A stretch of 8,521 bases of DNA from positions 1 through 8,521 of the forward strand of contig JAYRWN010000333.1 in NCBI GenBank assembly GCA_041917975.1, read 5' to 3'. The notes beneath the pieces were generated by a model. The model searched no databases and was not told the DNA's origin. It saw nothing but the letters and a program-made list of their open reading frames with translations. This document shows, in pieces, positions 1 through 6,626 of this stretch (position 1 is the first letter of the stretch; each line of letters starts with the position of its first letter). The translations under genes were made by a program, and so were the position numbers. The DNA is from JAYRWN01 sp041917975. Its GTDB lineage: Bacteria; Bacteroidota; Bacteroidia; Chitinophagales; Saprospiraceae.

Positions 1-24
1 ACCAATCAAAGGTTAATTATTTCT

Positions 25-51
25 CGCAGAGCTCGCCGAGTCCGCAGAGGT
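25..51. repeat. Three-unit 9-bp repeat of the CTCTGCG type
   Basis: Three consecutive 9-base units are visible: CGCAGAGCT (25-33), CGCCGAGTC (34-42) and CGCAGAGGT (43-51). The outer two share CGCAGAG exactly and the middle one is degenerate. On the minus strand this reads as CTCTGCG-type nonamers, resembling a short dispersed intergenic repeat that I recall from many environmental bacterial genomes, including Bacteroidota. It lies about 75 bases beyond the stop of the minus-strand DUF5916 gene, so it would be in that gene's 3' flank. The units are direct repeats and do not form a strong hairpin with a T-tract, so I do not call it a terminator. The period is seen directly; the link to a dispersed family is from memory. 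Confidence 0.55.
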
Positions 52-125
52 TCTTTTGTATTTACCAACGGCTAACAGCCACCACCTAAATACCCAATAA
101 CTAAGCCATAAACTCTGTCAACCTT

Positions 126-2753
126 TTACCGGCCAAAACGGTAAGCTAACTTAACCATAAAAATATTGGTCGGACGGATATCAAAAATACGCCCTAAATC
201 CCGACGCAATTCAAATAGTCCTTCCTGCTCAAAACCATTGCGGTTTTGTGACCAGACTAAAAACACGGTGGAGCCGGGCCGGTATTCCCAGCGCAACACC
301 AGGTTGGACAAAAATTCTTTGACATCAAAATCCGGAACACCAAACGCATACTGATAATTATTACCGTGATTTTCGTGCACGGCGAATTGATCATCGCGTA
401 ATTCGATTTCATTAGGCTCAAATACCCTGAACCGGTTTTGATACAACTCGGCCCGCGGATCCGTAATGTATTTAAATTGATCGTAATTTCCGGTGGCCAC
501 AAATGGTTGACCCCAATATTGGATGGTGAGGTCCGGGGTAAGGTTATAATTTACCCGCAGCGATAAGCCTAAAACTCTTTGATCAATACTGCCAAAAATA
601 TAGCGGGTGCCGCCATCTGTCTCCTGCTGACTTACGTATTGCAGTTCAGTCTGGTTATGGTTATAATTTGTGCTTAAAGAAAGGTTTAACGTTTTCGACG
701 GCCGGTAACTCAGCTGCATTTCCATCCGCTGGCTGTGGCGATAAGATTGTTCGGGAGACCAACTGAATCCCCCTTCCAGATTGAGGCGTAATTTCTTTTG
801 TTCATTTGTACCTACAAAACCCCAGTAATTCCATCGCCCGGGGTTGAGCAAGGCTGGTCCACCGCGCAGGTCCGTCGGGTCCAGCCCCTGTCCGTTGTAA
901 TTCATTCCTGAACTTAAAAACCAGTAGTTTTTAAACTGCATATGCATATTAAAATTCCCACCCAGGCCCATGTTTTCTCCGCCAAAATTGGTAGAATACC
1001 ATTGGTTCATGTTCAGATTAAAATTGCGGAAAATACTGAAGGGTTCGAGTTTCCGGTAACCGACCCAGATCACTTCCAGCACATTATCCGCCTGCGGTAA
1101 AAACCCCGCATCGTTGATTTCAAATCCCGGCGATTGCCAGGCTACGGCACCTAAAAAGCGCACCTTGCCGCTGAATTTTCCCAGCACGGCTTTGCCCCCA
1201 TGCCCCAATAATTTGGTTCGCGACGGGTCATGCGGTTTATAGGTTTGGTCCGGCCGCTGGAACAAATGCACGAAATTATTCTGTACATTATCGATGGCGG
1301 TGGCTGAACCTTGCACCTGACTGTAAAACAGCGAAAGATTAAATTCATAGGTGCGGTTTTTCCAGCGCCGCACAAAATCCAAGCCGCCCGAATACGCGGC
1401 CTGTGGTAAAAAATTCAGATGGTTCTGCTGCAGTTGTCTATTCACCGCGGTAAACATGCCCCCGATGAGCGTATTGCCCTGGTCATAATCTTTTTGCACC
1501 CGGCTGACAAAAAAGTTGGTCAGTGGTTCAATGACTTCTTTCCTTTCCTGACCTTCACCCGTGCGGATAAGAGCCTCTTCTTGCGCCGTCACCGTTTCCA
1601 ATATCCCCAGGGACCAGCCATTTTGGGTTTTGCCACTCAGTTTAGCTGCACCGAGAATGGAAGTAAAATCGGGTTGGCGCAGGTATTCTCCACTCCCTAA
1701 AGCAGGATAATGGTGCGGTGATCGCCCAATGCGGCGTGAATAAAAGAGGTTCTGGGAACTTAAATCCCCGTCACCAAACATTAAGGGCATACTAAAGATG
1801 TTTTTACCCTCTACAAACAAGGGTCGCCGTTCCTGGAAATACACTTCCTGGGCGGTGAGATTCACCTGCGATGGGTCCGCTTCCACCTGCCCAAAATCAG
1901 GATTCACACTGAAGTCAAGGGTAAAATTGTTCGAAATACCAACTTTACCATCCACCCCGGCATTAAGGGTATTCCGGTAGCCTTTGTCTTGGAATGGATC
2001 TCCTTCCACTTTACTAAAGCGGTCGGTACGCGCGACCACATAAGGCGCTATTTCCAAAGGGAGACGGGGTTTAAGGTTATTTAAGGCATCCAGGGTGCCG
2101 AACTGGGACACCCAGGTGGACAATTTACGGGTAGCGGGCTGCCAGGCGGAGAGTTCTTCAAACCGGAAGATATTGCGCAAGACCTGCACGCCCCAGGATT
2201 GACTGACTGAATTTTCAAAACGCAACTGGGTCAGCGGTATTTTCATTTCCCCATACCATCCTTGCCCGTCTCTGGAGGTCTTAACCCACCAGATGGGATC
2301 CCAGGAGTTGTCTTCATTTTCTCCATCGTTACTGACCATAAAATCCAGTTTCACCCCCGCCGCACTGGTCACGAAAGAAAACGCCGTACGCTGGTCATTA
2401 TATGAATCGAACTGGATCCCGAACAGATCCCCGTCCACGTCGTCGCGGCGGGTCAAGCGCTGGACAATACTATCCGGAGCGCTGTCCCACGCTTTAAATC
2501 CCACGTAGATAAAGTTATCATCGTAGGCAATGGCAAACTCAGACTGCTGAGCGGGTGATTTGTCTTCCGATGGTCGGAACTGGGTAAAGTTTCCGGTCCA
2601 GGTTAAAGTGGACCAAAAGGTTTCATCCAGTCTGCCATCCAGAATCAATTCATGCGACGGATCAACGCGTTGTGCCGAGACCGTTTTTTTGACCAACTGA
2701 GACCAGCTCATGTTGGCCATAGCTATTACCGGGAGTAAGAGAATATATTTCAT
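126..2753 (-). CDS. DUF5916 outer-membrane protein with N-terminal CBM9-like domain
   Basis: This is a complete 875-residue protein. Residues 1-18 look like a signal peptide (MK, then a hydrophobic stretch ending S-W-S before Gln19), so it should be exported. Residues about 25-230 resemble the CBM9-like beta-sandwich often found in such proteins: L-D-G-R-L-D-E-x-x-W at 38-47, and G-W-Y-G-E-M-K-I-P near 165-173. The rest matches the DUF5916 family, with the hallmark N-P-D-F-G-Q-V-E-A-D-P at 284-294 and E-R-R-P-L-F-V-E-G at 308-316. It then runs through alternating aromatic beta-strand-like segments to a C-terminal Y-R-F-G-R, as expected of an outer-membrane beta-barrel. The molecular role of DUF5916 proteins is not established to my knowledge; binding or passage of a carbohydrate or other ligand is inference. 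ATG at 2753 is chosen because the signal peptide begins there. The gene is transcribed away from the sugar-hydrolase genes and has mid-range GC. No frameshift or missing segment was noticed. Family placement is confident, function is not. Confidence 0.9.
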   Translation of the reverse strand: MKYILLLPVIAMANMSWSQLVKKTVSAQRVDPSHELILDGRLDETFWSTLTWTGNFTQFRPSEDKSPAQQSEFAIAYDDNFIYVGFKAWDSAPDSIVQRLTRRDDVDGDLFGIQFDSYNDQRTAFSFVTSAAGVKLDFMVSNDGENEDNSWDPIWWVKTSRDGQGWYGEMKIPLTQLRFENSVSQSWGVQVLRNIFRFEELSAWQPATRKLSTWVSQFGTLDALNNLKPRLPLEIAPYVVARTDRFSKVEGDPFQDKGYRNTLNAGVDGKVGISNNFTLDFSVNPDFGQVEADPSQVNLTAQEVYFQERRPLFVEGKNIFSMPLMFGDGDLSSQNLFYSRRIGRSPHHYPALGSGEYLRQPDFTSILGAAKLSGKTQNGWSLGILETVTAQEEALIRTGEGQERKEVIEPLTNFFVSRVQKDYDQGNTLIGGMFTAVNRQLQQNHLNFLPQAAYSGGLDFVRRWKNRTYEFNLSLFYSQVQGSATAIDNVQNNFVHLFQRPDQTYKPHDPSRTKLLGHGGKAVLGKFSGKVRFLGAVAWQSPGFEINDAGFLPQADNVLEVIWVGYRKLEPFSIFRNFNLNMNQWYSTNFGGENMGLGGNFNMHMQFKNYWFLSSGMNYNGQGLDPTDLRGGPALLNPGRWNYWGFVGTNEQKKLRLNLEGGFSWSPEQSYRHSQRMEMQLSYRPSKTLNLSLSTNYNHNQTELQYVSQQETDGGTRYIFGSIDQRVLGLSLRVNYNLTPDLTIQYWGQPFVATGNYDQFKYITDPRAELYQNRFRVFEPNEIELRDDQFAVHENHGNNYQYAFGVPDFDVKEFLSNLVLRWEYRPGSTVFLVWSQNRNGFEQEGLFELRRDLGRIFDIRPTNIFMVKLAYRFGR

Positions 2754-2767
2754 AATCTAGTCAGGTT

Positions 2768-2781
2768 ACCGTGAAGACGGT
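2768..2781 (-). promoter_or_regulatory. Small hairpin in the leader of the DUF5916 gene
   Basis: A perfect 5-bp inverted repeat, ACCGT (2768-2772) and ACGGT (2777-2781), encloses a 4-base loop. On the minus strand it reads ACCGT-CTTC-ACGGT and ends 14 bases before the ATG at 2753. If transcribed, it would form a short stem just upstream of the start codon and could affect ribosome access or mRNA stability. The dyad is seen directly; any regulatory role is inference, and a 5-bp stem can occur by chance. Confidence 0.25.
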
Positions 2782-2858
2782 GTATCGCCAACAAAGGTTG
2801 CAGCTGTGCTTAAATTAATTTTAAAAAAACCGACCAACGGGAACTTTTTACTGGTCAA

Positions 2859-2874
2859 TAGTGCGATTAGTGCG
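2859..2874. repeat. Direct repeat TAGTGCG, two copies
   Basis: TAGTGCG occurs at 2859-2865 and again at 2868-2874, a 9-base spacing, in the middle of the divergent intergenic region. Spaced heptamers of this kind can be transcription-factor half-sites, but two copies are also compatible with chance or with the short low-complexity repeats common between Bacteroidota genes. Confidence 0.3.
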
Positions 2875-2881
2875 CAGGTCT

Positions 2882-2900
2882 CCGGACTGAGTAACTCCGG
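2882..2900. promoter_or_regulatory. CCGGA-N9-TCCGG inverted repeat
   Basis: CCGGA at 2882-2886 and TCCGG at 2896-2900 are exact reverse complements separated by nine bases. The centre lies about 88 bases upstream of the oxidoreductase ATG. The symmetry would suit a dimeric regulator or a weak stem-loop. There is no following T-tract, so a terminator is unlikely. Confidence 0.25.
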
Positions 2901-2910
2901 GTCTTAGCAC

Positions 2911-2924
2911 TTGAATAAATTCAA
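2911..2924. promoter_or_regulatory. Perfect 14-bp dyad TTGAAT-AA-ATTCAA, operator candidate
   Basis: TTGAAT (2911-2916) and ATTCAA (2919-2924) are exact inverted copies with a 2-base spacer. The dyad ends 54 bases before the oxidoreductase ATG at 2979, a position where a repressor or activator site would be plausible. The compact AT-rich palindrome is too tight to form a stable RNA hairpin, so a DNA-binding site is the better reading. No regulator gene is in the window to pair with it. Confidence 0.35.
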
Positions 2925-2929
2925 AACGT

Positions 2930-2953
2930 CAGCACGTTCTTCAGCACCAGCAC
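2930..2953. repeat. CAGCAC hexamer repeat, three copies
   Basis: CAGCAC occurs at 2930-2935, 2942-2947 and 2948-2953, with a related TAGCAC at 2905-2910. The last copy continues into ATTATC. This resembles the short AGCACATT-like intergenic repeats I recall from environmental Bacteroidota genomes. It lies directly upstream of the oxidoreductase start. The copies are seen directly; the link to a repeat family is from memory and unverified. Confidence 0.35.
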
Positions 2954-2978
2954 ATTATCTTGCACCAAAACCGTGATC

Positions 2979-3980
2979 ATGAATAAACCGATCATCCGCT
3001 GGGGTATCCTGGGTTGTGGAAAAATAGCCCGCAAATTCGCCAGCGATTTGCAACTGGTGGAGGGAACGAGCCTCGCCGCAGTGGGTGCCAGGACACGGCC
3101 GCAAGCGGAAGCGTTCAGCCGGGAGTATCCGGCTGCGCAGGTGCACGGCAGCTATCTGGACTTAGTTAATGATCCTCAGGTGGACATCATTTACGTCGCC
3201 ACACCCCACGGCTTACATTATGAACATGTGCTGCTGTGCCTGGAGCACGGTAAAGCGGTGTTATGTGAAAAAGCGTTTGCTCTCAACAGCCGCCAGACCA
3301 GGGCCATGATCGCCAAGGCCCGCGAAAAGAACCTGTTTCTGATGGAAGCGTTGTGGACCAAATTTCTGCCGCATTATCAGCTGACCATGGCCATGATCCG
3401 TGATGGCCGGCTTGGGGAAGTCACCAGCGTCATCAGCACTTTTGGTTTTCGGGCTGCCCAGCCATACCCTGACCGCCTTTACGACCCCGCTCTGGGCGGC
3501 GGATCACTTCTGGACATCGGCATCTACAACATTTTCCTCACCACCGCCATTCTGGGGCGTCCCGACCAGGTGGAAGCCAGCATGACCCCCGGGCCTGGCG
3601 GCGTGGATGCCCAATGCAGCATGGTGTTCAGCTATACCGGCGGGGCCAAGGCACATATGTTGTGTTCCTTTCTGTGCCAGTTGCCTACCGAGGCCTGGAT
3701 TGGCGGCACCCAGGGTGCGCTGCACCTGAGTCACAGGTTTTATGAACCGTCCACCAGCGTCAGCTATTACCCTGACAAAATGGATTCCCGGCAGTTGCTG
3801 CCTTTTTTAAAAGAAAAAGGCTGGGGTTATCGCTATCAGATCGCACACGTCTGCGACTGTCTGCGTGGCGGCCTCTCCGAGAGTCCCATCATGGCGCACA
3901 CCGATACCTTAGCCTTAATGGAGCTCATGGATGAGGTGCGGGAAAAAGCCGGCATCCATTATCCCGCGGATGATTTTTAA
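2979..3980 (+). CDS. Gfo/Idh/MocA-family NAD(P)-dependent oxidoreductase
   Basis: From ATG 2979 this encodes 333 residues, a normal length for the family; a GTG at 2973 would add two residues and is less likely. The N-terminal Rossmann fold begins with G-I-L-G-C-G-K-I-A at residues 9-17, the dinucleotide-binding loop. C-E-K-A-F at 96-100 carries Lys98, the usual catalytic Lys of the E-K-P motif, with Ala in place of Pro. G-G-G-S-L-L-D-I-G-I-Y at 173-183 supplies Asp179 and Tyr183. This Lys/Asp/Tyr set, and M-E-A-L-W-T-K-F-L-P near 122-131, match the dimeric dihydrodiol-dehydrogenase-like branch (Lys97, Asp176 and Tyr180 in the mammalian enzyme, as I recall). No signal peptide is present, so it acts in the cytoplasm, probably oxidising or reducing a sugar, polyol or diol; the substrate cannot be told. 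It precedes the hydrolase gene by 26 bp with no terminator, so co-transcription is likely. Its GC content is much higher than that of the following gene. Confidence 0.92.
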   Translation: MNKPIIRWGILGCGKIARKFASDLQLVEGTSLAAVGARTRPQAEAFSREYPAAQVHGSYLDLVNDPQVDIIYVATPHGLHYEHVLLCLEHGKAVLCEKAFALNSRQTRAMIAKAREKNLFLMEALWTKFLPHYQLTMAMIRDGRLGEVTSVISTFGFRAAQPYPDRLYDPALGGGSLLDIGIYNIFLTTAILGRPDQVEASMTPGPGGVDAQCSMVFSYTGGAKAHMLCSFLCQLPTEAWIGGTQGALHLSHRFYEPSTSVSYYPDKMDSRQLLPFLKEKGWGYRYQIAHVCDCLRGGLSESPIMAHTDTLALMELMDEVREKAGIHYPADDF

Positions 3981-4006
3981 AAGCAGAGGATAACCAAGCT
4001 AAAAGA

Positions 4007-6550
4007 ATGACTATGAAATTTAAACGAATTAAATTAGGAATAGTGCTGCTATCTCTGTTTAGCACTATATTTTGTAATGCCAGTGATATCTCGATTAATA
4101 ACAATCCACAAAATAAAGTAATCATTTTTGGAAATAGTAAAATTATGATTACCCTTGATTATAATGGAAAATGTAATATTTCGAAACTTGACGTCAACCA
4201 TCAAAATGTTATTTCAGACAAATCGGGAATATACTCCGAGATCCGGACTTCTGCCGTCACCTATTCAACACTCAAGCTGGCAGCCTCTCCGAAAATAAAA
4301 ACCCAAAAAAACACTGTAACGCTCTCCGGCATTCGTTACGGCGGAGATAACTCACCTGTTAACGAAGTCTGGACTTTCCTGATCACTGAAACCGATATCA
4401 GGTTTGATATTGAAAGAACGGTTTCAAAACCCCTGGTGGCCGAAGAAGTTTCGTTCCCCGTATTTAATTTCAATAGTATAAATACATGGAACGCCGCGTT
4501 TTTAGGAAACGGAGGAGTGGCATGGTTTTATCTTTTCAACGAAAAGCTTTGTACCTACGGTGTCCATACAGATTATTCTGCGTTCTGGAATAATAAGAAA
4601 AACGTTGGTTTAAAGATAAATTCATCAGCCAATGGAAAGCAAATAGCTTTTAAATATAGCCGATCAAATGAAGACAAACTGATTTATTCAATTGCTGTTT
4701 CAGATAAAGAGCTTGTTCCACGCTACGATGCTGATACAAAAAGAAGAAGATTTATCAGGCAAAAAACAGATGTGTGGGATTCGTTTACCATTAATACCGG
4801 CAAATACAATCAAACAATCACGCTAACACCAACCGATTATTCTGAAGAATACAACCGAGGTAATTTGGTTGGAGTTGACGGAGATAAAATTAAAAACCTA
4901 CTAAATACAATTGCACGCATTGGTGTAATTGACTCAAAACATTACGGCGCAAACAGCTGGCACACCCCCTATGGCCCTATCTGCTTGCACGAGCAATATA
5001 TTGGGCAGTTAGGAATGGCTATAAATGATCCAAATTATATAAATGGGTATAAGGAATGCTTGGATTATTACAGGGACAATGCTGTTAAATCCAATGGAAG
5101 AGTTTTTGCTCGTTGGGCATATGACAATAGTGATATGATGCAAGGAGAAGTCACTCCATTAGGGTTCTATGAAGCCCAGTGGGGGTATTTGTTTGATTCA
5201 AATACAGATATGGCAATTAATGTAAGTGAATCGTATAATTTATCTGGAGACATTGATTGGGTTAGAAAACATAAAAAAAGTTGTGAAACTACGCTGGAAT
5301 ACCTGCTTAAACGGGATTCAAATAATAACAATCTAGTTGAAATGATGACAGATTCCCATACCGAAAAGAAAAGTTCTGACTGGATAGATATTATGTGGGC
5401 TTCCTTTGAGAATGCTTTTGTAAATGCCAAATTATATTATGCGCTGACATTGTGGTCTGATGTTGAAAAGCAACTTGGCGACAACGAAAAGGCTTTATAT
5501 TATGCTGATTATGCAGCAAAACTCAAAATAAGTTTTAATAAACCTATTGAAGAAGGAGGATTTTGGGACAATAAAAACAAATGGTATGTTCACTGGAGAG
5601 ATAAAGACAATACCATTCACGGGAATAATCTTGTAACACCAGTCAATTTTATGGCAATCGCTTATGGAATTTGCGATTACCCCAGCCGACAAAACTCCAT
5701 TCTTAATAAAATAGAATCACAAATGAACATGGAGAATATGTTCTTTTGGCCTATTTGTTTGTATCCTTACCAAACTGAAGAAGGACTCGATTATCAATTT
5801 CCATTTCCATATTATGAAAATGGTGACTTATTCCTTTCGTGGGGAGGCTTAGGTGTTGAGAGCTATGCAAAAGTTAATCCCGACCTGGCATTAAAATATG
5901 TTGAAAATTTATTGACGCAATATGATAAAGACGGATTGGCTTTTCAAAGGTATTCAAGAATCAGTCAGAAAGGCGAGGGAGATGATATTCTTGCGGGAAA
6001 TAGTCTTGCAGTGGTTGGACTTTACAAAGCAATTTATGGCATCAATCCGCTTTACAACCGGTTGTATTTAGATCCTCATCTCCCTGCAAAGTTATCAGGT
6101 ACCGAGCTAATCTATAATTTCAGGAACGACAAACTAAAGATTAGACTGGCAACTGATAATTATTCCGTTTCCAATAATCAGTTTAAAATAACATCGAAAA
6201 GGGAATTTGGATTTTATTCAAATAAGAATGAATTATTTTATTTCAATTCAAATAATAATCATTTTTCGATTGCCGCAAAAACAGAGGAAAAAACGAACTT
6301 GTCGCTTGAAATTCTGAAATGTGAAACAGATGAGATAACCTGGAACCAGGTAATATCCGAAATCGAAAAGAAGATTTCCTATACAATCAGCAATCTGGAA
6401 AAGAATAGCAATTATTCTGTAACAGTTGATAATAAAGTTATCTTGACTTTAAACTCAGGCAACGATGGAACAATAAAATTCGATTATAAGTCTGCCGGCA
6501 ACGTAAATAATTCGGAGGGAAAGAATGGATATTCTGTGATGAAGTTATAA
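4007..6550 (+). CDS. Exported putative (alpha/alpha)6-barrel glycoside hydrolase, family unassigned
   Basis: This is a complete 847-residue protein. K-F-K-R-I-K then a hydrophobic run to about residue 25 (C-N-A) is a signal peptide. Cys23 is preceded by T-I-F, which is not a good lipobox, so a soluble periplasmic or secreted enzyme is favoured. Residues about 30-290 look like a beta-sandwich domain, about 300-700 like an alpha-helical toroid, and about 705-847 like a C-terminal beta domain; this order is shared by six-hairpin glycosidases such as GH78, GH63, GH94 and GH95. Supporting motifs are N-S-W-H-T-P-Y-G at 316-323, F-A-R-W-A-Y-D at 367-373, a R-D-S-N-N-N-N-L-V-E segment, S-D-W-I-D at 457-461 and G-E-G-D-D-I-L-A-G-N at 656-665. 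Asp458, Asp461, Glu657, Asp659 and Asp660 are candidate acid/base residues by inference only. An alpha-L-rhamnosidase-like label is possible but not shown. ATG 4007 is used; ATG 4013 would remove two residues. An AGAGGA at 3985-3990 is too far upstream to be a normal ribosome site. The gene ends in tandem stops TAA TAG and is AT-rich and Asn-rich, unlike the preceding gene. Confidence 0.8.
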   Translation: MTMKFKRIKLGIVLLSLFSTIFCNASDISINNNPQNKVIIFGNSKIMITLDYNGKCNISKLDVNHQNVISDKSGIYSEIRTSAVTYSTLKLAASPKIKTQKNTVTLSGIRYGGDNSPVNEVWTFLITETDIRFDIERTVSKPLVAEEVSFPVFNFNSINTWNAAFLGNGGVAWFYLFNEKLCTYGVHTDYSAFWNNKKNVGLKINSSANGKQIAFKYSRSNEDKLIYSIAVSDKELVPRYDADTKRRRFIRQKTDVWDSFTINTGKYNQTITLTPTDYSEEYNRGNLVGVDGDKIKNLLNTIARIGVIDSKHYGANSWHTPYGPICLHEQYIGQLGMAINDPNYINGYKECLDYYRDNAVKSNGRVFARWAYDNSDMMQGEVTPLGFYEAQWGYLFDSNTDMAINVSESYNLSGDIDWVRKHKKSCETTLEYLLKRDSNNNNLVEMMTDSHTEKKSSDWIDIMWASFENAFVNAKLYYALTLWSDVEKQLGDNEKALYYADYAAKLKISFNKPIEEGGFWDNKNKWYVHWRDKDNTIHGNNLVTPVNFMAIAYGICDYPSRQNSILNKIESQMNMENMFFWPICLYPYQTEEGLDYQFPFPYYENGDLFLSWGGLGVESYAKVNPDLALKYVENLLTQYDKDGLAFQRYSRISQKGEGDDILAGNSLAVVGLYKAIYGINPLYNRLYLDPHLPAKLSGTELIYNFRNDKLKIRLATDNYSVSNNQFKITSKREFGFYSNKNELFYFNSNNNHFSIAAKTEEKTNLSLEILKCETDEITWNQVISEIEKKISYTISNLEKNSNYSVTVDNKVILTLNSGNDGTIKFDYKSAGNVNNSEGKNGYSVMKL

Positions 6551-6626
6551 TAGAATAAACTCAAGATTAACATTAAAAATCATACGAATAGTTGCAATAC
6601 AAATAGATCAATATAAAAAAAACAGA

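Larger units (their letters stand above)
2754..2978. promoter_or_regulatory. Divergent intergenic region, probable two-way promoter
   Basis: This spacer separates the start codons of the minus-strand outer-membrane protein gene and the plus-strand oxidoreductase gene, so both promoters should lie here. It holds an AT-rich stretch near 2811-2828, three small inverted repeats (2768-2781, 2882-2900, 2911-2924) and two sets of short direct repeats (2859-2874, 2930-2953). I searched both strands for the Bacteroidota promoter pattern TAnnTTTG with an upstream TTTG. The nearest -7 resemblance is AACCTTTG on the minus strand (complement of about 2792-2799), which lacks the leading TA, so no promoter is called precisely. 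No open reading frame of interest lies within it. Confidence 0.45.

Noticed and set aside
70..80. GGCT-AAC-AGCC hairpin downstream of the DUF5916 gene as an intrinsic terminator
   Set aside because: The stem is only 4 bp with a 3-base loop and there is no T-tract after it on the minus strand.
2956..2963. TATCTTGC as a Bacteroidota -7 promoter element for the oxidoreductase
   Set aside because: It mismatches TAnnTTTG at the last two positions and has no TTG at the right upstream distance.
3264..3278. Ala instead of Pro after the catalytic Lys (E-K-A) as a sign of an inactive oxidoreductase
   Set aside because: As I recall, E-K-A occurs in other dihydrodiol-dehydrogenase-like members, and the Lys, Asp and Tyr are all kept.
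2955..3734. Minus-strand open frames within the oxidoreductase gene
   Set aside because: They are antisense shadows favoured by high GC; the plus-strand protein has full Gfo/Idh motifs.
4007..4090. Cys23 of the hydrolase as a lipoprotein anchor
   Set aside because: The preceding residues T-I-F lack the small residue expected at -1 of a lipobox; a C-N-A cleavage site by signal peptidase I fits better.
6551..6626. Independent promoter or terminator between the two hydrolase genes
   Set aside because: The spacer is uniformly AT-rich; no stem-loop with a T-tract and no TAnnTTTG match with an upstream TTTG was found.
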